Assembly: GCA_963556695.1 (NCBI GenBank) | Contig: CAUWAG010000019.1 | Span: 186,001-250,000 of the forward strand | Origin: Anthostomella pinea | Taxonomy: Eukaryota; Ascomycota; Sordariomycetes; Xylariales; Xylariaceae | Reading direction: 5' to 3' | Length of the DNA stretch: 64,000 bases | Shown: positions 44,895 to 56,567 of the stretch, piece after piece | Numbering within the stretch: position 1 is the first letter of the stretch | Layout: each line of letters starts with the position of its first letter | Position numbers and translations under genes: made by a program | Notes under the pieces: generated by a model | Databases searched by the model: none | What the model saw: the letters and a program-made list of their open reading frames with translations, nothing else | What the model was told of the DNA's origin: nothing

Positions 44895-45076
44895 CGTCCA
44901 GCAGACAGCGGTATATTTATCGAATTGGAATGAGCACACTGTAATAAGCATTTAAAGAAGTATATCAAAACAAAGGTGATTATTCCTGTATGCTTATTCC
45001 AGTATTTCCAACTATCCCACTGTTAATCTGGAATATCGCCAACATGCGGCCACGACGACTTATGAGGGCTGAGTGT
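44895..45076. repeat. MITE-like element, copy 3, followed by a 20-bp tandem repeat
   Basis: The interior carries ATTGGAATGAGCA, AATAAGCATTT and TGCTTATTCC motifs, and the right end reads GACTTATGAGGGCTGAGTGT as in the family terminus. Just after it (to about 45108) the end sequence TGAGGGCTGAGTGTCACTGA is repeated in tandem. The left end is unclear. Confidence 0.65.
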
Positions 45077-45869
45077 CACTGATGAGGGCTGAGTGTCACT
45101 GATGAGGGCCTGCGTCTTTTATTGATCATTTCGACATCCTGCGTACCATAACCCAGGGAACCCCCGCAACCAGGAGCCTCAATCTTGCATGAAGCCCCCT
45201 GGAATTATGTCTGACTCGAGAGGGCTGCCATCGTGGATAGATGGGACGAATAGCACGGACTCTAAGTCATCGTGCTTCGAGCGGCGATGGCAGCTGAACT
45301 TAAAATGAGGGGGCGCTCAGAGAAAGAGCAAGTGCACGAATCATAAACCCCTTGCTTCAATGGACAACATGTGGCGGTCGATGGCTATCCATTGACGGCG
45401 TTTCAAGCTCGATGCCCGCTCGAAGTTCTCATATGCCGCGGCGACCAATCAGTGCCGGAGACAGCAAGAATGTTTCAGAGCGGAAGATATCGCCATCGTC
45501 ATCCCCTATAGCATGGACAACTATACACTGAGAATATCACCAGCAGCATATTATTAGACGAACCCATCAGAACGGGCCGCTTGGGTCAGTGCTTGGGTCT
45601 GACCAGACTTCCCTTCCCCGGATCCCGTGCCATAACCGACATGGGAGACATCGCCACTCGGTAACCCGGAACTGTTGCTCCTCTTCTCGTCTGTTTCAGC
45701 ATTGTGGCTGACTCGTCACTTGTTCTCGTCGAGGCTCGTTACGAGGCTCCCGGAGAACTGATATTCAACTTAAGGCAGGCTTATCACGCTACTCGTCTGG
45801 GTGTGATGGCCACCTTCAGAAGCGCACCTTGTCAATTATGGTTTGTATGGTCAAGACAATGGAATAAAC

Positions 45870-46009
45870 AGCCTGGAGATAAGCAGCTATATTCTAACCA
45901 GTTCGTATTGAATGCTTATTCCACAGTGCTTATTCCACAGATCACAGACGACCTTAAATATCCCGGGTCTTGGGTTGTGATAAACGGAGGCTTCTAAGGG
46001 TTCAGTGTA
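45870..46009. repeat. MITE-like element, copy 4 (right part)
   Basis: Contains GATAAGCAGC, ATGCTTATTCC, GTGCTTATTCC and the right terminus CTTCTAAGGGTTCAGTGTA. A left terminus was not found, so the copy is probably truncated. Confidence 0.55.
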
Positions 46010-49000
46010 CGAAGAGGGAATTAATCTCATTCTATGCGAGAACCATCCAACCACCAATGTCGTGGTATAGATCGAAAGAAAGCAATAACTTGAGGCGATT
46101 TGATATGTCTGGCAGACAGACTCCAACCCAGACTCCAACCGTCAGGACCGTTTGACAAGAGCCACGAGAGCAGAGCGCAGACCTCTTGGCACCCCATCTC
46201 GATGCATATCTCAGCCGGTCATCCAATCCATTAAGCTTCTCAGGTACCTTCTCCTGCATGCATGCATGCACCAGCTAGGGGATCATGTGTGTGGTGCACA
46301 TAATATTCTACGTGTCAGTCTCACAGGGCACCCCCATCGTCCCCGCATTCTGCATTGCAAACAGATAGATGCCTGTGGATCCCAATAGGTACCGCCGCTC
46401 TCGCAATCCGGGAGACGCCGAACAAGGCCGGGGGGCATTGCCACCGACGAAGGAGTCCTGGAGGTGAGGTTGCGGTCATGTTTCACGTCACAGCTAGGAC
46501 ACGAAACCTGCTGGTCTGTCTGTGTCACGATGGACGGACAGCGGTCGTCAACTTCGCAAACTGCCGTTGCATACCCAAGTACACATGAGCATTGAGAGCG
46601 TCCATCACTTGCCCTTGTGCTGTGGCGCATGACGTACTCCCCGGCCGTGTGTCAATTGCGTCGGGGTATATCTCCGACCCCAGTCCATCACCTACCGAGG
46701 ACAATATCCCCCCATTTTGCCAATATCCAGAGGGCTGTCTGGTCGAACGGAAGCGATCTTGATCTTGTGCTCAGGCCACGGCCCACCACAGCTGCCGTCC
46801 TGCCGTCCTCACCGTTTTGCTGCAGAGTTCGTGGCGGCAGCACAGAACACGGGGTCAACTCCACCTAATAGCGTATGTCATTGTACAGTAACACCACCCA
46901 CAGAACACAGGTTGAAAGTCTGGCGGTTTGGTGGTCCAGGACTGCAAAACTCCAGCGGGTACTAGTAGATCGCTGGACCATCGGTAGTGGACGACCCCTG
47001 CGTCCGTGCGGACACTCGACGCAGGACCCAGGCAGCCGCCAGACAGCCGGAACAGCCCGGGAAAATGCAGCATGGTAATCCTGGAGAATGCGCTTGCGCA
47101 CGTGTGTCGAAGGTTTGCTGACGTTGAAAGCGAGTAGACATCAGACGATGTGGCAACATCTAGCTTCTGCTAACATTGAGCTTTCTTCCATCGAACCTTC
47201 GATCAGACAGTATCTACGATAGGCTTGAGCGTTGAAGTTCGAGCGGTGTGCCCGAAAACTCTGATGCCGCCGACATCAAGCGGATGGCTCAAGTAGATCG
47301 AAGCTGTCTATGCCACTAGCAGAGTAGCAAGGTGATGGATCATGCAGCCCGTGGCGGCACGTGATTCCCGTCCCCACGGTGTCGAGTTAGCGAGTGTGGC
47401 CAGTTTTGAAACTTGGACTTCAGGAGAGCTCCAGCAACTTCAAGCGGGACTCGGAGCAGTTGATTCTTGAATGCTACCTAGGTACGCTTCGGCGGCGACA
47501 CTCCCACACAGCCATGATCGCCAGGCTCTGAGGAGGCCCAAGTAAAATTGCGATGCGAGCATGGGCAAGCAGGTCAACAACCGTCAGCTCTGCCGGCGAT
47601 GCAGGCCTGCGGCGATGGCATGACATCAGCTTATGAAGGTCGGTACCTGGCAGCTCTCCCTTGTGCGCTGACATCACCGATGGATCTCGACCTGATTGGC
47701 GAGGAGGCCGGGGTGCAGGTAAGCTGGCTTGGCTGGCGACGGGCTGGCAAGGGTAGGGTGACACGGTGGCTTGCGGCTTTGGCGATGGCACTATCATCAG
47801 CTAACGGCAAACGCATTGAGACTGGTGATTATTTCTGGCCAGCTCTGACGTCGAGTGGCCGACGAGCATACGCGTCTCCCATTCGTTGCATTGATCTTGT
47901 GATGAGAGCCACGAGGGCTTTGCTGACTGGGCTGGGTAGTCAGGGTAGTATCCTGACGTCTGTTCGGGCTTTGGAGAAGATCGAGTCTCACATTCTTCAA
48001 GCTTGTGGTAACAAGACAGAATACCGTAGGCAATGCACAGAGCGGGAACAAAGCTCGCGAGCCCCGGGGCATCGGGATCAGGTCCCATGGCTATCCATGA
48101 TCCATGGGACCAGCTCGCCTTTTTGGTCCGCCAAGCGTTCGTCCTCTGCTGCAATCATCCGCCCCGGAGTCTTGAAAGATACTGGAAGAACGAACGTTCC
48201 ACCTTGCTCTGTGCAGGTGTGACATGGAGGTTGGACACATTTAGGTGAAGGTAGGTCGGCAGTGGTCGGGTACCTTGCTTTATCTCTGAGAGGTGTGTAG
48301 GTACGAAACGTACGAAGTGTGCAGTCGTGGTTTAGCAGAGCGGATAGAATAGAAGAGTGAAACTGACAGACTGATGAGATTGATGAGATTGGAGATGATG
48401 AGGGATGGAGACTGATGAAGCCCAAGGGCCAATGCGCAGGACCAGAAGCACTGCTGGGCATAAGGGAACATGGAGGAATACGCAACAATAGGCGGTGGAC
48501 TGCACGGGGGTTGAAGTACCTGCTGGGGTCAGAGCCAGTATTTATCCACCTGAGGTGGCGAGGTCCATCACCACCTGCATCCATCACCTTGACCCAACCA
48601 ATGGGAACGTCGAATTAAGCCCTGGCCCAGCCCTGGACAAGTCGCTGAGGCCGCTGCTGGACTTGACGCCACCTTTGAAGCCATTTAATCCACGCCGATT
48701 CCCTGCCACACCTGAAAATAGTCGCCAACGTCTCCCTTCCCCCCCATTTATTCCCTCTGCCAATTCAATTAATTGCAGTCAACGTCCTCCCCACTGTCGC
48801 CACCGCCGACAACAAACAGTTCCAGACTCTGAAGATCGGTGTGAATGAATGCCGGCTACATCTCAGTACCTATCAGAGACGTAAGTCACATCCCCATTGC
48901 TTCTGAAAGTCACCCGACGGTATTCCAACCCGGCGAACAATAGTCACTTCATCCATTTACTCCTTGAATCACTCGCGCGCCGTCCTCTCTTTCTACCTTA

Positions 49001-49377
49001 TAGTTCGACCTAGTCACGACGGTCAATAACGGCAAGCCGACCACGCAACGGCACAACGGCACAACGTCTTTGCCCACCTGGCAGGCAAGACAATCTGTTC
49101 TAGACGCCAAATTAACCTTCCGACCACTGCAGTGCGACCGTCCTTCGTCAGCAACCTTCATACACCACTTCACGAATCCTCCCATGCACAGTTTGCGTTG
49201 ATCATCGCTCGACTCCTGACAAACCCGATCGCATGACTCGCCACCATCCGCGCCCATGGCTATAATCATCCAGCGACCGTCTTCACCCAGCATCAACCGA
49301 TAGCGGCTGCCAACCCTGCGCTGCCAATAGTCTCGCCAGATTTTCGTGATTAGGGCTGTTGGCCACCCTGGGACATC

Positions 49378-51840
49378 ATGGCCTTGTGGCCATTCCGCCG
49401 CAGGGGCTCTCGCTGGCGCGGTCGCACTGCCACTGCCCCGGTAGACACTTCAGATCTCGGTGCGACCGGGCGAGGGCGTCAAGATCGGGCTGCACAGCGA
49501 GCACAGACGGATCCAGCCATCTCCACCACTACCACTGGGCCTCCCAGAGCAAGAAGGGATGGGTCAGGCAAGTTACAACGGCGAAACCGAGCTTACAGCT
49601 TTTCCCCAGGTCGGAATGATTCGCTGCGTGTTGCCAAAACCAGGAAAGAGTCAGTTCCCCCTTTACCTTCAGGCCCCCTTCGCGGCGTCACGAGTGAAGT
49701 GTATGGAAGCCAAGGGGGTCCGTCGGTGTCGAATGATGATTTCGCCGTCCGAGTGCCCACTTTACATCATGACAACTCTCGAAACAAACGAAGGGCCCAG
49801 CCGTTGCCACGGAAGAAGTCAAGCAAACGCCGGAAAGAGGATCATGACCGCGAGGCCGAGATCAAGGCCATGAGCCAGTTTATGCCTGTACGTCCTGCCA
49901 CAGACAGTTGGACAGCAGGCCGTCCGGTCAAACAGGATAGCAAACGTTACCGGACTGGCCTGAACAGAAGCTGGGACAAGCCCTCCTCTGACATATCCTT
50001 GCCTACACCCGACTCCGTCCATTCGTCCATGTCTTCAGATTCCGAACACGTCTCCTGGAAGATATCCGCGCTAGATGCATTATCTCCTCGACCGACACTG
50101 CGTTGTGCCTCGAATCCAGTGTATGGTCCAGGACCTGGCTCAGGGCCCATGCGGTCACAGTCGACCAGGAGGAAGGTTTCAGACAAGGGCACGATTCCTG
50201 AAGAGACGCTCAAGGCTCATAAGAGAGTCGACACTCTGGCGGATGATCTCGATGCCTCGGATCTGCGGGAGCTGATGGAACGAGACAAGCGGAGGAGAGA
50301 ACGTCAGAAGGAAAAGGATCAGGAGCGGATAGCGAGACGCTTGGCTAGAAGGGCAGAGAAGCAGCGGGCCGAAGAGGCTGCGGCTGCTCGGAATGGCACG
50401 CCTCCGCCGTCGAACCTAGAGCGCGGTGTTCTCGGCCGAGAACTTCCAGAGTCCGGCCATGAGCAGACATCAGCAGTTGTCACGTCCTCGAGGCGGAGAT
50501 CTTCGAGTGATTCGCCAGGAAAAGGCAAACAACCGGCCAAACTGGACGAGTCGATAACCCGAGAGAGAACGCCTTCCCCGTTGGACGAGTTCCATAGAAC
50601 GGACAGTATCCAACCCGAGCCGGCCTCACTAACAAACCTTCCTGAAACCGAGGTGCAAGCCAACCCCGAAGAGCTAGCCGCGCGTCATTCTTCAAGCCCT
50701 AAGATAAGCCCGAAGATTATGGAATTCATTCGATCGAGGAAGTCTCGGTCTACGTCACCTACGCATCCTGGCCACGAACAAGCTGGAGTAAGCTCGGATT
50801 CACCAGTACTAGCTAGAACGGATGATGGAGAGTCTACAAGTCGGACATCCGGTAGCAGATCTACTCGTCCATGGAAGTCCTTCTTTAAGTGGGGAAGGAA
50901 CAGACGCAGCTCTGGTCCCTCGTCATTTTCGAATACCTCTCGAGATTCTATGTCCGCAAGCCAGGCGCCGCCTCCCGTCACCTACATGGTACCGCGGAAG
51001 TCAAGCTCGGGCGTGCCAAAGCGGACTATGTCTCGTTTCCGGGAAGACTTGCCCGAACTGCCCGTTTCCCCTCCGGATTCTCGTGTAGCTTCCCCTGAAG
51101 ACCGACCTATATCTACCGAGCCCCTGCCCGTTATTCCCGATGATGTACAGATGCGCTATGACACGCCAACCTCGGGCCGTCGATCCCAGGAAGCCATGCG
51201 TGCTACTCCAAGCTCGTGGCACCGAGACGAAATACAGCCTTCACCGGCACCGCAGTCCATGTCGCTTGCGTCTATCGATTCGGAGGGATCTTGGCTCTCT
51301 GGTCGGGTTGGCAGGAAGCGAGCTTCATCCGGCATGCGTTCTCTTTCACAATACCCCCCACGAACTGTATCTGCTCTATCGGGAGGTTCGGAAGGACAAG
51401 GTTCACAGCACACGGATGACGATAACCTCGCCGATGACGAATACCTGAACAGCGTCGTTCCAGCTCACCTACACCGCGGGTCCACAGGAGAGGCACGTCC
51501 CAGCAGTGACGAGGAGGAAGCCGAGGCTGAGCCTAAATGGGGCGCAATTGGCCAGATGCCCGTCATGCATCACCGGGAGACGATGCGAAGTCGAGAGGGG
51601 CTCCTTTTGTCGTTTGACGATGAGAAGGAGTTTGGCAAGTACAGTGAGGGTGAAGAGGACCAAAGCCCCCAGCAAAGTCCTGAGCAAAGTCCTGTCCAGC
51701 CACAGCGGGCAACGAGCGTAAATCTTGGCAAAGCGCATGCCCGTAACTTCAGTGCGGGTAGTGCAAAGCTCCTCGAGATCTCGCCACGACCTTCTGGCGA
51801 GCACCGGAGGAGTGGACTGATTGAGAGAGGCACGCAGTAG
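49378..51840 (+). CDS. Conserved fungal disordered protein of unknown function
   Basis: An 820-aa single-exon protein. MALWPFRRRGSRWRGR begins the chain, followed by RAYSFSPGRNDSLRV and the basic stretch PRKKSSKRRKEDHDREAEIKAM, a likely nuclear localisation signal. Then come LNRSWDKPSSDISLPTPDSV and a helical, highly charged block DLDASDLRELMERDKRRRERQKEKDQ (about residues 296-345), then a long Ser/Pro/Arg-rich region with RPWKSFFKWGRN. Near the C terminus are DDEYLNSVVPAHLHR and LLLSFDDEKEFGKYSEGEED, then SPQQSPEQSPVQPQ repeats. The segments RAYSFSPG, PRKKSSKRRKEDHDREAEIKAM and ASDLRELMERD look like conserved islands of a filamentous-fungal family without a known function. The protein is largely disordered and probably heavily phosphorylated. 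Confidence 0.85.
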   Translation: MALWPFRRRGSRWRGRTATAPVDTSDLGATGRGRQDRAAQRAQTDPAISTTTTGPPRARRDGSGKLQRRNRAYSFSPGRNDSLRVAKTRKESVPPLPSGPLRGVTSEVYGSQGGPSVSNDDFAVRVPTLHHDNSRNKRRAQPLPRKKSSKRRKEDHDREAEIKAMSQFMPVRPATDSWTAGRPVKQDSKRYRTGLNRSWDKPSSDISLPTPDSVHSSMSSDSEHVSWKISALDALSPRPTLRCASNPVYGPGPGSGPMRSQSTRRKVSDKGTIPEETLKAHKRVDTLADDLDASDLRELMERDKRRRERQKEKDQERIARRLARRAEKQRAEEAAAARNGTPPPSNLERGVLGRELPESGHEQTSAVVTSSRRRSSSDSPGKGKQPAKLDESITRERTPSPLDEFHRTDSIQPEPASLTNLPETEVQANPEELAARHSSSPKISPKIMEFIRSRKSRSTSPTHPGHEQAGVSSDSPVLARTDDGESTSRTSGSRSTRPWKSFFKWGRNRRSSGPSSFSNTSRDSMSASQAPPPVTYMVPRKSSSGVPKRTMSRFREDLPELPVSPPDSRVASPEDRPISTEPLPVIPDDVQMRYDTPTSGRRSQEAMRATPSSWHRDEIQPSPAPQSMSLASIDSEGSWLSGRVGRKRASSGMRSLSQYPPRTVSALSGGSEGQGSQHTDDDNLADDEYLNSVVPAHLHRGSTGEARPSSDEEEAEAEPKWGAIGQMPVMHHRETMRSREGLLLSFDDEKEFGKYSEGEEDQSPQQSPEQSPVQPQRATSVNLGKAHARNFSAGSAKLLEISPRPSGEHRRSGLIERGTQ

Positions 51841-52996
51841 CCTCGTCGTTGTGGCCGTGTGGATATGCTGACTGATACTGATGATCATGGTACTGGTTGC
51901 GAAAGGAGACGGTTCCACACTCATTACCCATTTCCTTGCACTCTCAAGTACCGACCTGATTCGCTCATTACGATCTCTCCTTGATGTTTCATCAGAAAAG
52001 CAACAAAAAAGTTGAAACCCCAAAACCCAGACCGTCTCCTGGATCAACCACTACCATAGTTCAGACCATCAGCATCATGCACTCAGGCTTGCCAGCGCCT
52101 CACCAGTACCCTCACCACCCTCACTCTCGACCTCACGTCGTCACACACCGAATCATACATACGTGTAATGCGTTTACGCATGTACGATACGACTTTCACG
52201 ACTTCTCCCCCATTTCGCCGTACATGAAGAGACGCCGGCGCGTCCATTTTCTAATTTTCTCGATATACGGCGATACCACATGGTTGTGTTTCTGCGCGGC
52301 GGCTTCCCCTTTTGATACCACTCACTCTCTGCCGCGGCGCAGAGGTCAGGACGCGTTGTTTGAGCGTTCCCCGACGAAGATTTTCGTTCCCATATTTGAG
52401 CCTGCCTCGATCTACGATATGGGCTTTCACCTTCCGCGCGCGCTCGCAGGGTTTTTGGAACTTGGTTCGAGGTGCACACGAATCCCGATACCCCAGGCAC
52501 CAAATAACCACATTTACGCGTTGTCGGAGATTTATCCTCGATACCCCTTCCTCGCACTGCGGTTGGAGGAGCAGAGGTTTTGCGTCTGGTTTCTTCGGCA
52601 CTGTGTTTTTACATTCCACCCAATAGAGGAAGAGTGCGGCTAGGATGCGCCAATTCTGATTTGGCAAGCAAGGAGGCGAGTTGGATGGGCACATTTGGAA
52701 GAGAAAAGTCGGAAATGTGCGACTAGACTGCGGCTACGGGTATCTGGTTTACCGAAAACCCGCTCGCGTCCGCTTTCTGGAGCCTCCTCGCCCCGTTCCA
52801 ATACCTAGATGGAGAGCCAGGGTCATGTCTGGTGTGAATAGGAGCTTGCGCGCAGCAGCGGAGCAAAATATGAAAGCTTTTTCTTAAAATCGCTGCGGTT
52901 GACCATGTGTATGTGAGGTGACGGCTTTTGACTGACATGTTCGAGACTTCCAACTCTCTTAAAAGCCTGCGTTGAAGCGCATGTAGACCCTACAAT
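51841..52996. other. Intergenic region
   Basis: 3' flank of the unknown gene and left flank of MITE-like copy 5. No gene supported. Confidence 0.45.
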
Positions 52997-53177
52997 TACA
53001 CTCACCCTTGTAAGTCTCCGTACGCGCATTGATGTTGATAACATTCCACATCACCCGTAAAGAATTGAAATACTAGGATAAGCATACCGGAAGAAGCATA
53101 TCTGATATTACACGATACGTTTAATAATCATGTCAGTGTGCTTATTCCAATTACGATAGATATGAGGGTTCAGTGTG
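52997..53177. repeat. MITE-like element, copy 5
   Basis: The left end (from TACACTCACCCTTG at 52997, then TAAGTCTCCGTACGCG) matches copy 1, and the right end is GATATGAGGGTTCAGTG. The interior has GGATAAGCATACCGG and GTGCTTATTCC. The TA before CACTCACCC and the TG after CAGTG fit a degraded TA duplication. Confidence 0.8.
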
Positions 53178-53600
53178 ACTCCCCATGCCAGAAGTTAATA
53201 ACTTATTGGATAGGTAGACACCTTTATTGGTATTTGATCTTGGTGCTGTCGTGTGGACCTGCCCAGAGCCAGGTCGAACACCCTAGTGTTTGCGGTAGTC
53301 GAGGAGTGAGTACTTAAGTTGATAAGAGTGTTGCGTGTACGAAAAGTCATCGAGTCAGCCCGTTGCGCAATCGGAAGATAAAGTTTTAATTAGTACTATC
53401 GTGTAAACCTGCCCAAGTCTACGTCGAAAACTTCATTGTACTTGCGGTAATTAAGGAATGTAGACGTGGGATGGGGGAAAGTCACATGCGCGGAGGGAGG
53501 TACCGGTTACTTTAGCGCCACAAAGCAGGCATAAGAAGTCGGGAAGAAGCAGAGCTCTTCTATCCACGGGGTAGTAGGCATCGAGCTAAGGAGCCATGAC
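53178..53600. repeat. Pair of diverged direct repeats
   Basis: About 70-bp units at 53243-53313 and 53389-53463 share TCGTGT, ACCTGCCCA, GTCGAA and TTGCGGTA in the same order. Most differences in the second unit are C-to-T or G-to-A. No gene supported. Confidence 0.6.
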
Positions 53601-55034
53601 GATAGCGACAACGTCACCCAACGAAAAGAGATGTCACACGAAGCGACCTCTTCAGCGGAGAAATACCGGAAGTTCTCTTGCAACGATAGAAGAGGCACAC
53701 GAACGAGCAGCTCGATGGCAACATAGTCATCCGAAGCATCAGAAGTCCTCTTGCCACCGCGGCAGAGGCACGCAGATGGAAGCCACGGAGCGGCAGGAAG
53801 AAGAACTCCAGAGCCCCCTAGGGCATCCCCGTTCATATGTCAGTCAACACATCACGGCTTCACGAGAGGAAGCACCAGAGCCTCCACGGCACCCCCCTTT
53901 TCATATATCACGTTCGAGCTTCAAACGAGTGAGCGCAAGCGAAAGAAACGAGAGACCTCCTCAACGGATGGAGCAACCGAGCCTCAACGGCACCCCTTTT
54001 TCTATGTACGGAGTCTGAGAGAAGTCCTGTAGCCACCGCGGCGGAGGCACGCAGAGTAAAGTTCGCCAGGTCACGGACGGCACACCGAAAGAAGACCTCC
54101 ACAGAGGCACACACATCCAAGAATGAGGTCGCTTCGGCGCGCGAATGGATGGCGAGGAGTGCTGGCTACAGAGTCACACACATACAGCATCAGCAGCGCC
54201 GAGGTCCTCAGTCTGAGAGATGGATGGAGCCGCATACGAAGATTCGGAAGCCCTTCGACGACGAAGGCACGTGAGAACACCAAGGGACGCGGCATTCAGA
54301 GCTGATTTGAACCTCGCAAGGCAATTGGAGCCTGTTGGAGAATTGGGAGCCATCTGCAGTCATCTGGGCAGCTGGCGGGTTGAGAGTACCACGGATGGAT
54401 CCTGCCAGGGGAGACAAGCTCACCGCCTACCTCGTTGAGTGATGGTATCACTCGTTCGATTCTGATTTGATATTGTGTTTTTGGGCTCAACGGAGCGATT
54501 GGAGACTGTAAGGATTGGTGGGCATCTGGAGCAGTTGGCCACACCACGGAGGAATTCTGCCGTGGCACGGATACACCGCTTCCCCATTCAAGCGATGCTA
54601 TCACTCACAGATCCCAGTTTTGTTGTGCTTTCGAGCTTTTCAGAGATGTTGGAGCCATTGAGGCCTCCCAGGGCTATTGGAGGCAGTTGGAGCCTGTTGG
54701 CAGTCAGTCAGTCAGTCAAACGAACGCACGCACGCAGAGGATTCTGCCACGGCGTGCGGTTGGCCACCTTCCTATTCGAGCGAGGAAGGAGACCAAGGAG
54801 ACAGAATGGGCCACCTTGTAGCCATGAGGGGGTGTGAGAGCTGGTGGCTTTGGTGGTCACGTCAGGTCACAGGGGGCAGTTGGAAGCAGGTGGATGAACA
54901 GCTCCTCCCGTGTCGGCCCCGCCCCATCCATTTAGAGCGTGTTCGCTGCCAACAGACAGTAGATAAACCATACCCAAGACCAAAACGATATCTCGTCCAC
55001 ACCGCTGTCACCACGAATTTGAATTCTGCCCTCA
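53600..55034 (+). mobile_element. Second, 5'-truncated copy of the family B non-coding LTR element
   Basis: The interior (about 53620-54720) matches the family B interior around 17.5-18.5 kb. Shared segments include CACGAGAGGAAGCA, TTTCGAGCTTTTC, GGAGCCTGTTGG and repeated AGAAGTCCT-GCCACCGCGGC-GAGGCACGCAG units. It ends in a 3' LTR at 54833-55034 that starts TGTGAGAG after the purine tract ATGAGGGGG and ends AATTCTGCCCTCA. No 5' LTR or left target duplication was found. Simple repeats CAGTCAGTCAGTCA and ACGCACGCACGC lie near 54699-54735. Frames inside it are not genes. Confidence 0.75.
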
Positions 55035-55916
55035 GCAGGGCAGATATGATGGGTTCTTTGATAGGGTGGTTGCCAGTCTGGAATCGCAACGTCGGACCTA
55101 AGGGTTCGAAGCACATGACCTCCCCCCAATGTATATTGCTTTCTTGAGTCGCACCAAGGGGGTTTCACCGGCCACATCGATGTGACAGCTAGCCACATCC
55201 TTCCTTCAGTGTGTCAACGTCAGGCTCTTCTCGCAAGGCTTTCACTGAGACCACCAGGCCAGGTCCTGGCCAGCCGGGGTCACCAAACTTGGACGCCTGC
55301 TGTCTTGAGCGAATGTTATCGATGTCTGATGAAGAGAGTATGGCCGATGATTTTCTTTGGAATTCGACTACGACTGACTGATCAAGAGCGCAAGATACAT
55401 CTCAACGATCACAACCCGGCCGGGTGGCTCAGAAGCTGCAGTCTGGTAGTGACTCCAAACGATATGACCGTGAATATCCCGATATTTGTAAGTCAAACAT
55501 TGAAATGGCGGCCCGGACAAGATGTTGAAAAGGAGGCGTCGGAAAGTGGGGACAGGGGCTTAATAAGCATGAGCCACAGGTGCCACAGTCGCGGACGGCC
55601 GTCGGGCGGCTTTCGTCAAGCCCCAAATCCCGGGACGAATATCGCGTCATCGGCAGGCGTGGCAGCCCTGACAAATCAGACCGAGGCGGCTTGCATCATC
55701 ACTTCAGCAGGCGCATGACAGATCTCTGCGCCTCAATACTACAGTCTACAGCAGTCCAGTCTCGGTGCTTCCATCCCCCTTCTATCCGCGGCCTACAGTA
55801 CATTCCCTCACTACCGGTATCACTAATACAAAGCCCGCCTGTCACTGCGGCTACTGCACACCATAAACATAAAACCCACTTCTGCCCCTCGGCTTAACAC
55901 CATCTCCGTTTTCTTC
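55035..55916. other. Intergenic region upstream of thioredoxin
   Basis: Right flank of the LTR element and thioredoxin leader. No gene supported. Confidence 0.45.
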
Positions 55917-56567
55917 ATGTCAACGAACTTCCTCCGCGCAACCCAGTCTGCACTTAGACAATCCGTATACAGATCTGCACAACGAGCATCACTGCGCCAA
56001 TTCCACACCACTTTGCCCAAGATGACTGTCCACAACTTCGAGACGTGAGTGTCGCCTTGTGCTTCCGCTGCTGTGACACCCGCGCGACGTCGCATGGACA
56101 GCTTAGCTACCCCACCCTGCTTCAGCCGTGCCTACATCACAGTCGCTGACCATGTTTACAGCGCGGACGCCTTCAAGCAGGCTGTCAAGGACAACAAGAT
56201 CGTCATGCTCGACTGCTTCGCCACGTGGTGCGGGCCTTGCAAGGCCATTGCCCCTATCCTAGCCAAGTAAGCAACTCCCGTAGTCCCTCGACGACGGACA
56301 TCCCCCATTCCATGCGAGTCTGATCTATCAGTGAAAGTCGCTCGCTAACACGGCATCCACTACAGGCACTCCAACGAGGACGAGTTCAAGGACATCCTGT
56401 TCGCCAAGATTGACGTCGACGACCTGCCCGAGCTGGCCCAGGAGCTCGAAATCACCGCCATGCCCACCTTCATGATCTTCAAGGATGGCAACATGAAGCC
56501 CGCCGAGAAGCTCGTCGGAGCCAACCCCAACGCCCTCGTGACCATGCTGCAGAAGAGCAAGGCCTGA
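55917..56567 (+). CDS. Thioredoxin with possible mitochondrial presequence
   Basis: A 144-aa protein. Exons are 55917-56044, 56162-56266 and 56366-56567; introns are 117 bp (GTGAGT, GCTGACC, TACAG) and 99 bp (GTAAGC, GCTAAC, TACAG). The active site FATWCGPCKAIAP has the redox pair Cys66/Cys69. MPTFMIFKDG supplies the cis-Pro loop and the end is LVTMLQKSKA. The first 35 residues, from MSTNFLRATQSALRQSVYRS to LRQFHTTLPK, are Arg/Ser/Ala-rich with no acidic residues, a mitochondrial presequence pattern. The core starts MTVHNFETADAFK at Met36, in a good AAGATGA context. Leaky start choice could therefore give mitochondrial and cytosolic (109 aa) forms. Thioredoxin reduces protein disulfides for reductases and peroxiredoxins. 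Confidence 0.93.

Larger units (their letters stand above)
44444..49377. other. Five-kilobase gene-empty region with MITE-like copies
   Basis: No gene is supported between Nuf2 and the gene at 49378. Two MITE-like copies lie at about 44.9 and 45.9 kb, and a (TGCA)n run at 46256-46270. The longest frame (about 224 codons near 47548-48222) has no ATG at its start, and its composition does not resemble a protein. The final kilobase is a CT-rich leader for the downstream gene. Confidence 0.45.

Noticed and set aside
47548..48222. 224-codon plus frame in the gene-empty region
   Set aside because: No ATG at its start, no recognisable motifs, and composition that does not resemble a protein.
53596..54018. 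140-codon frame starting at an ATG near 53596
   Set aside because: It is built of the repetitive interior of the family B LTR element and has no protein-like features.
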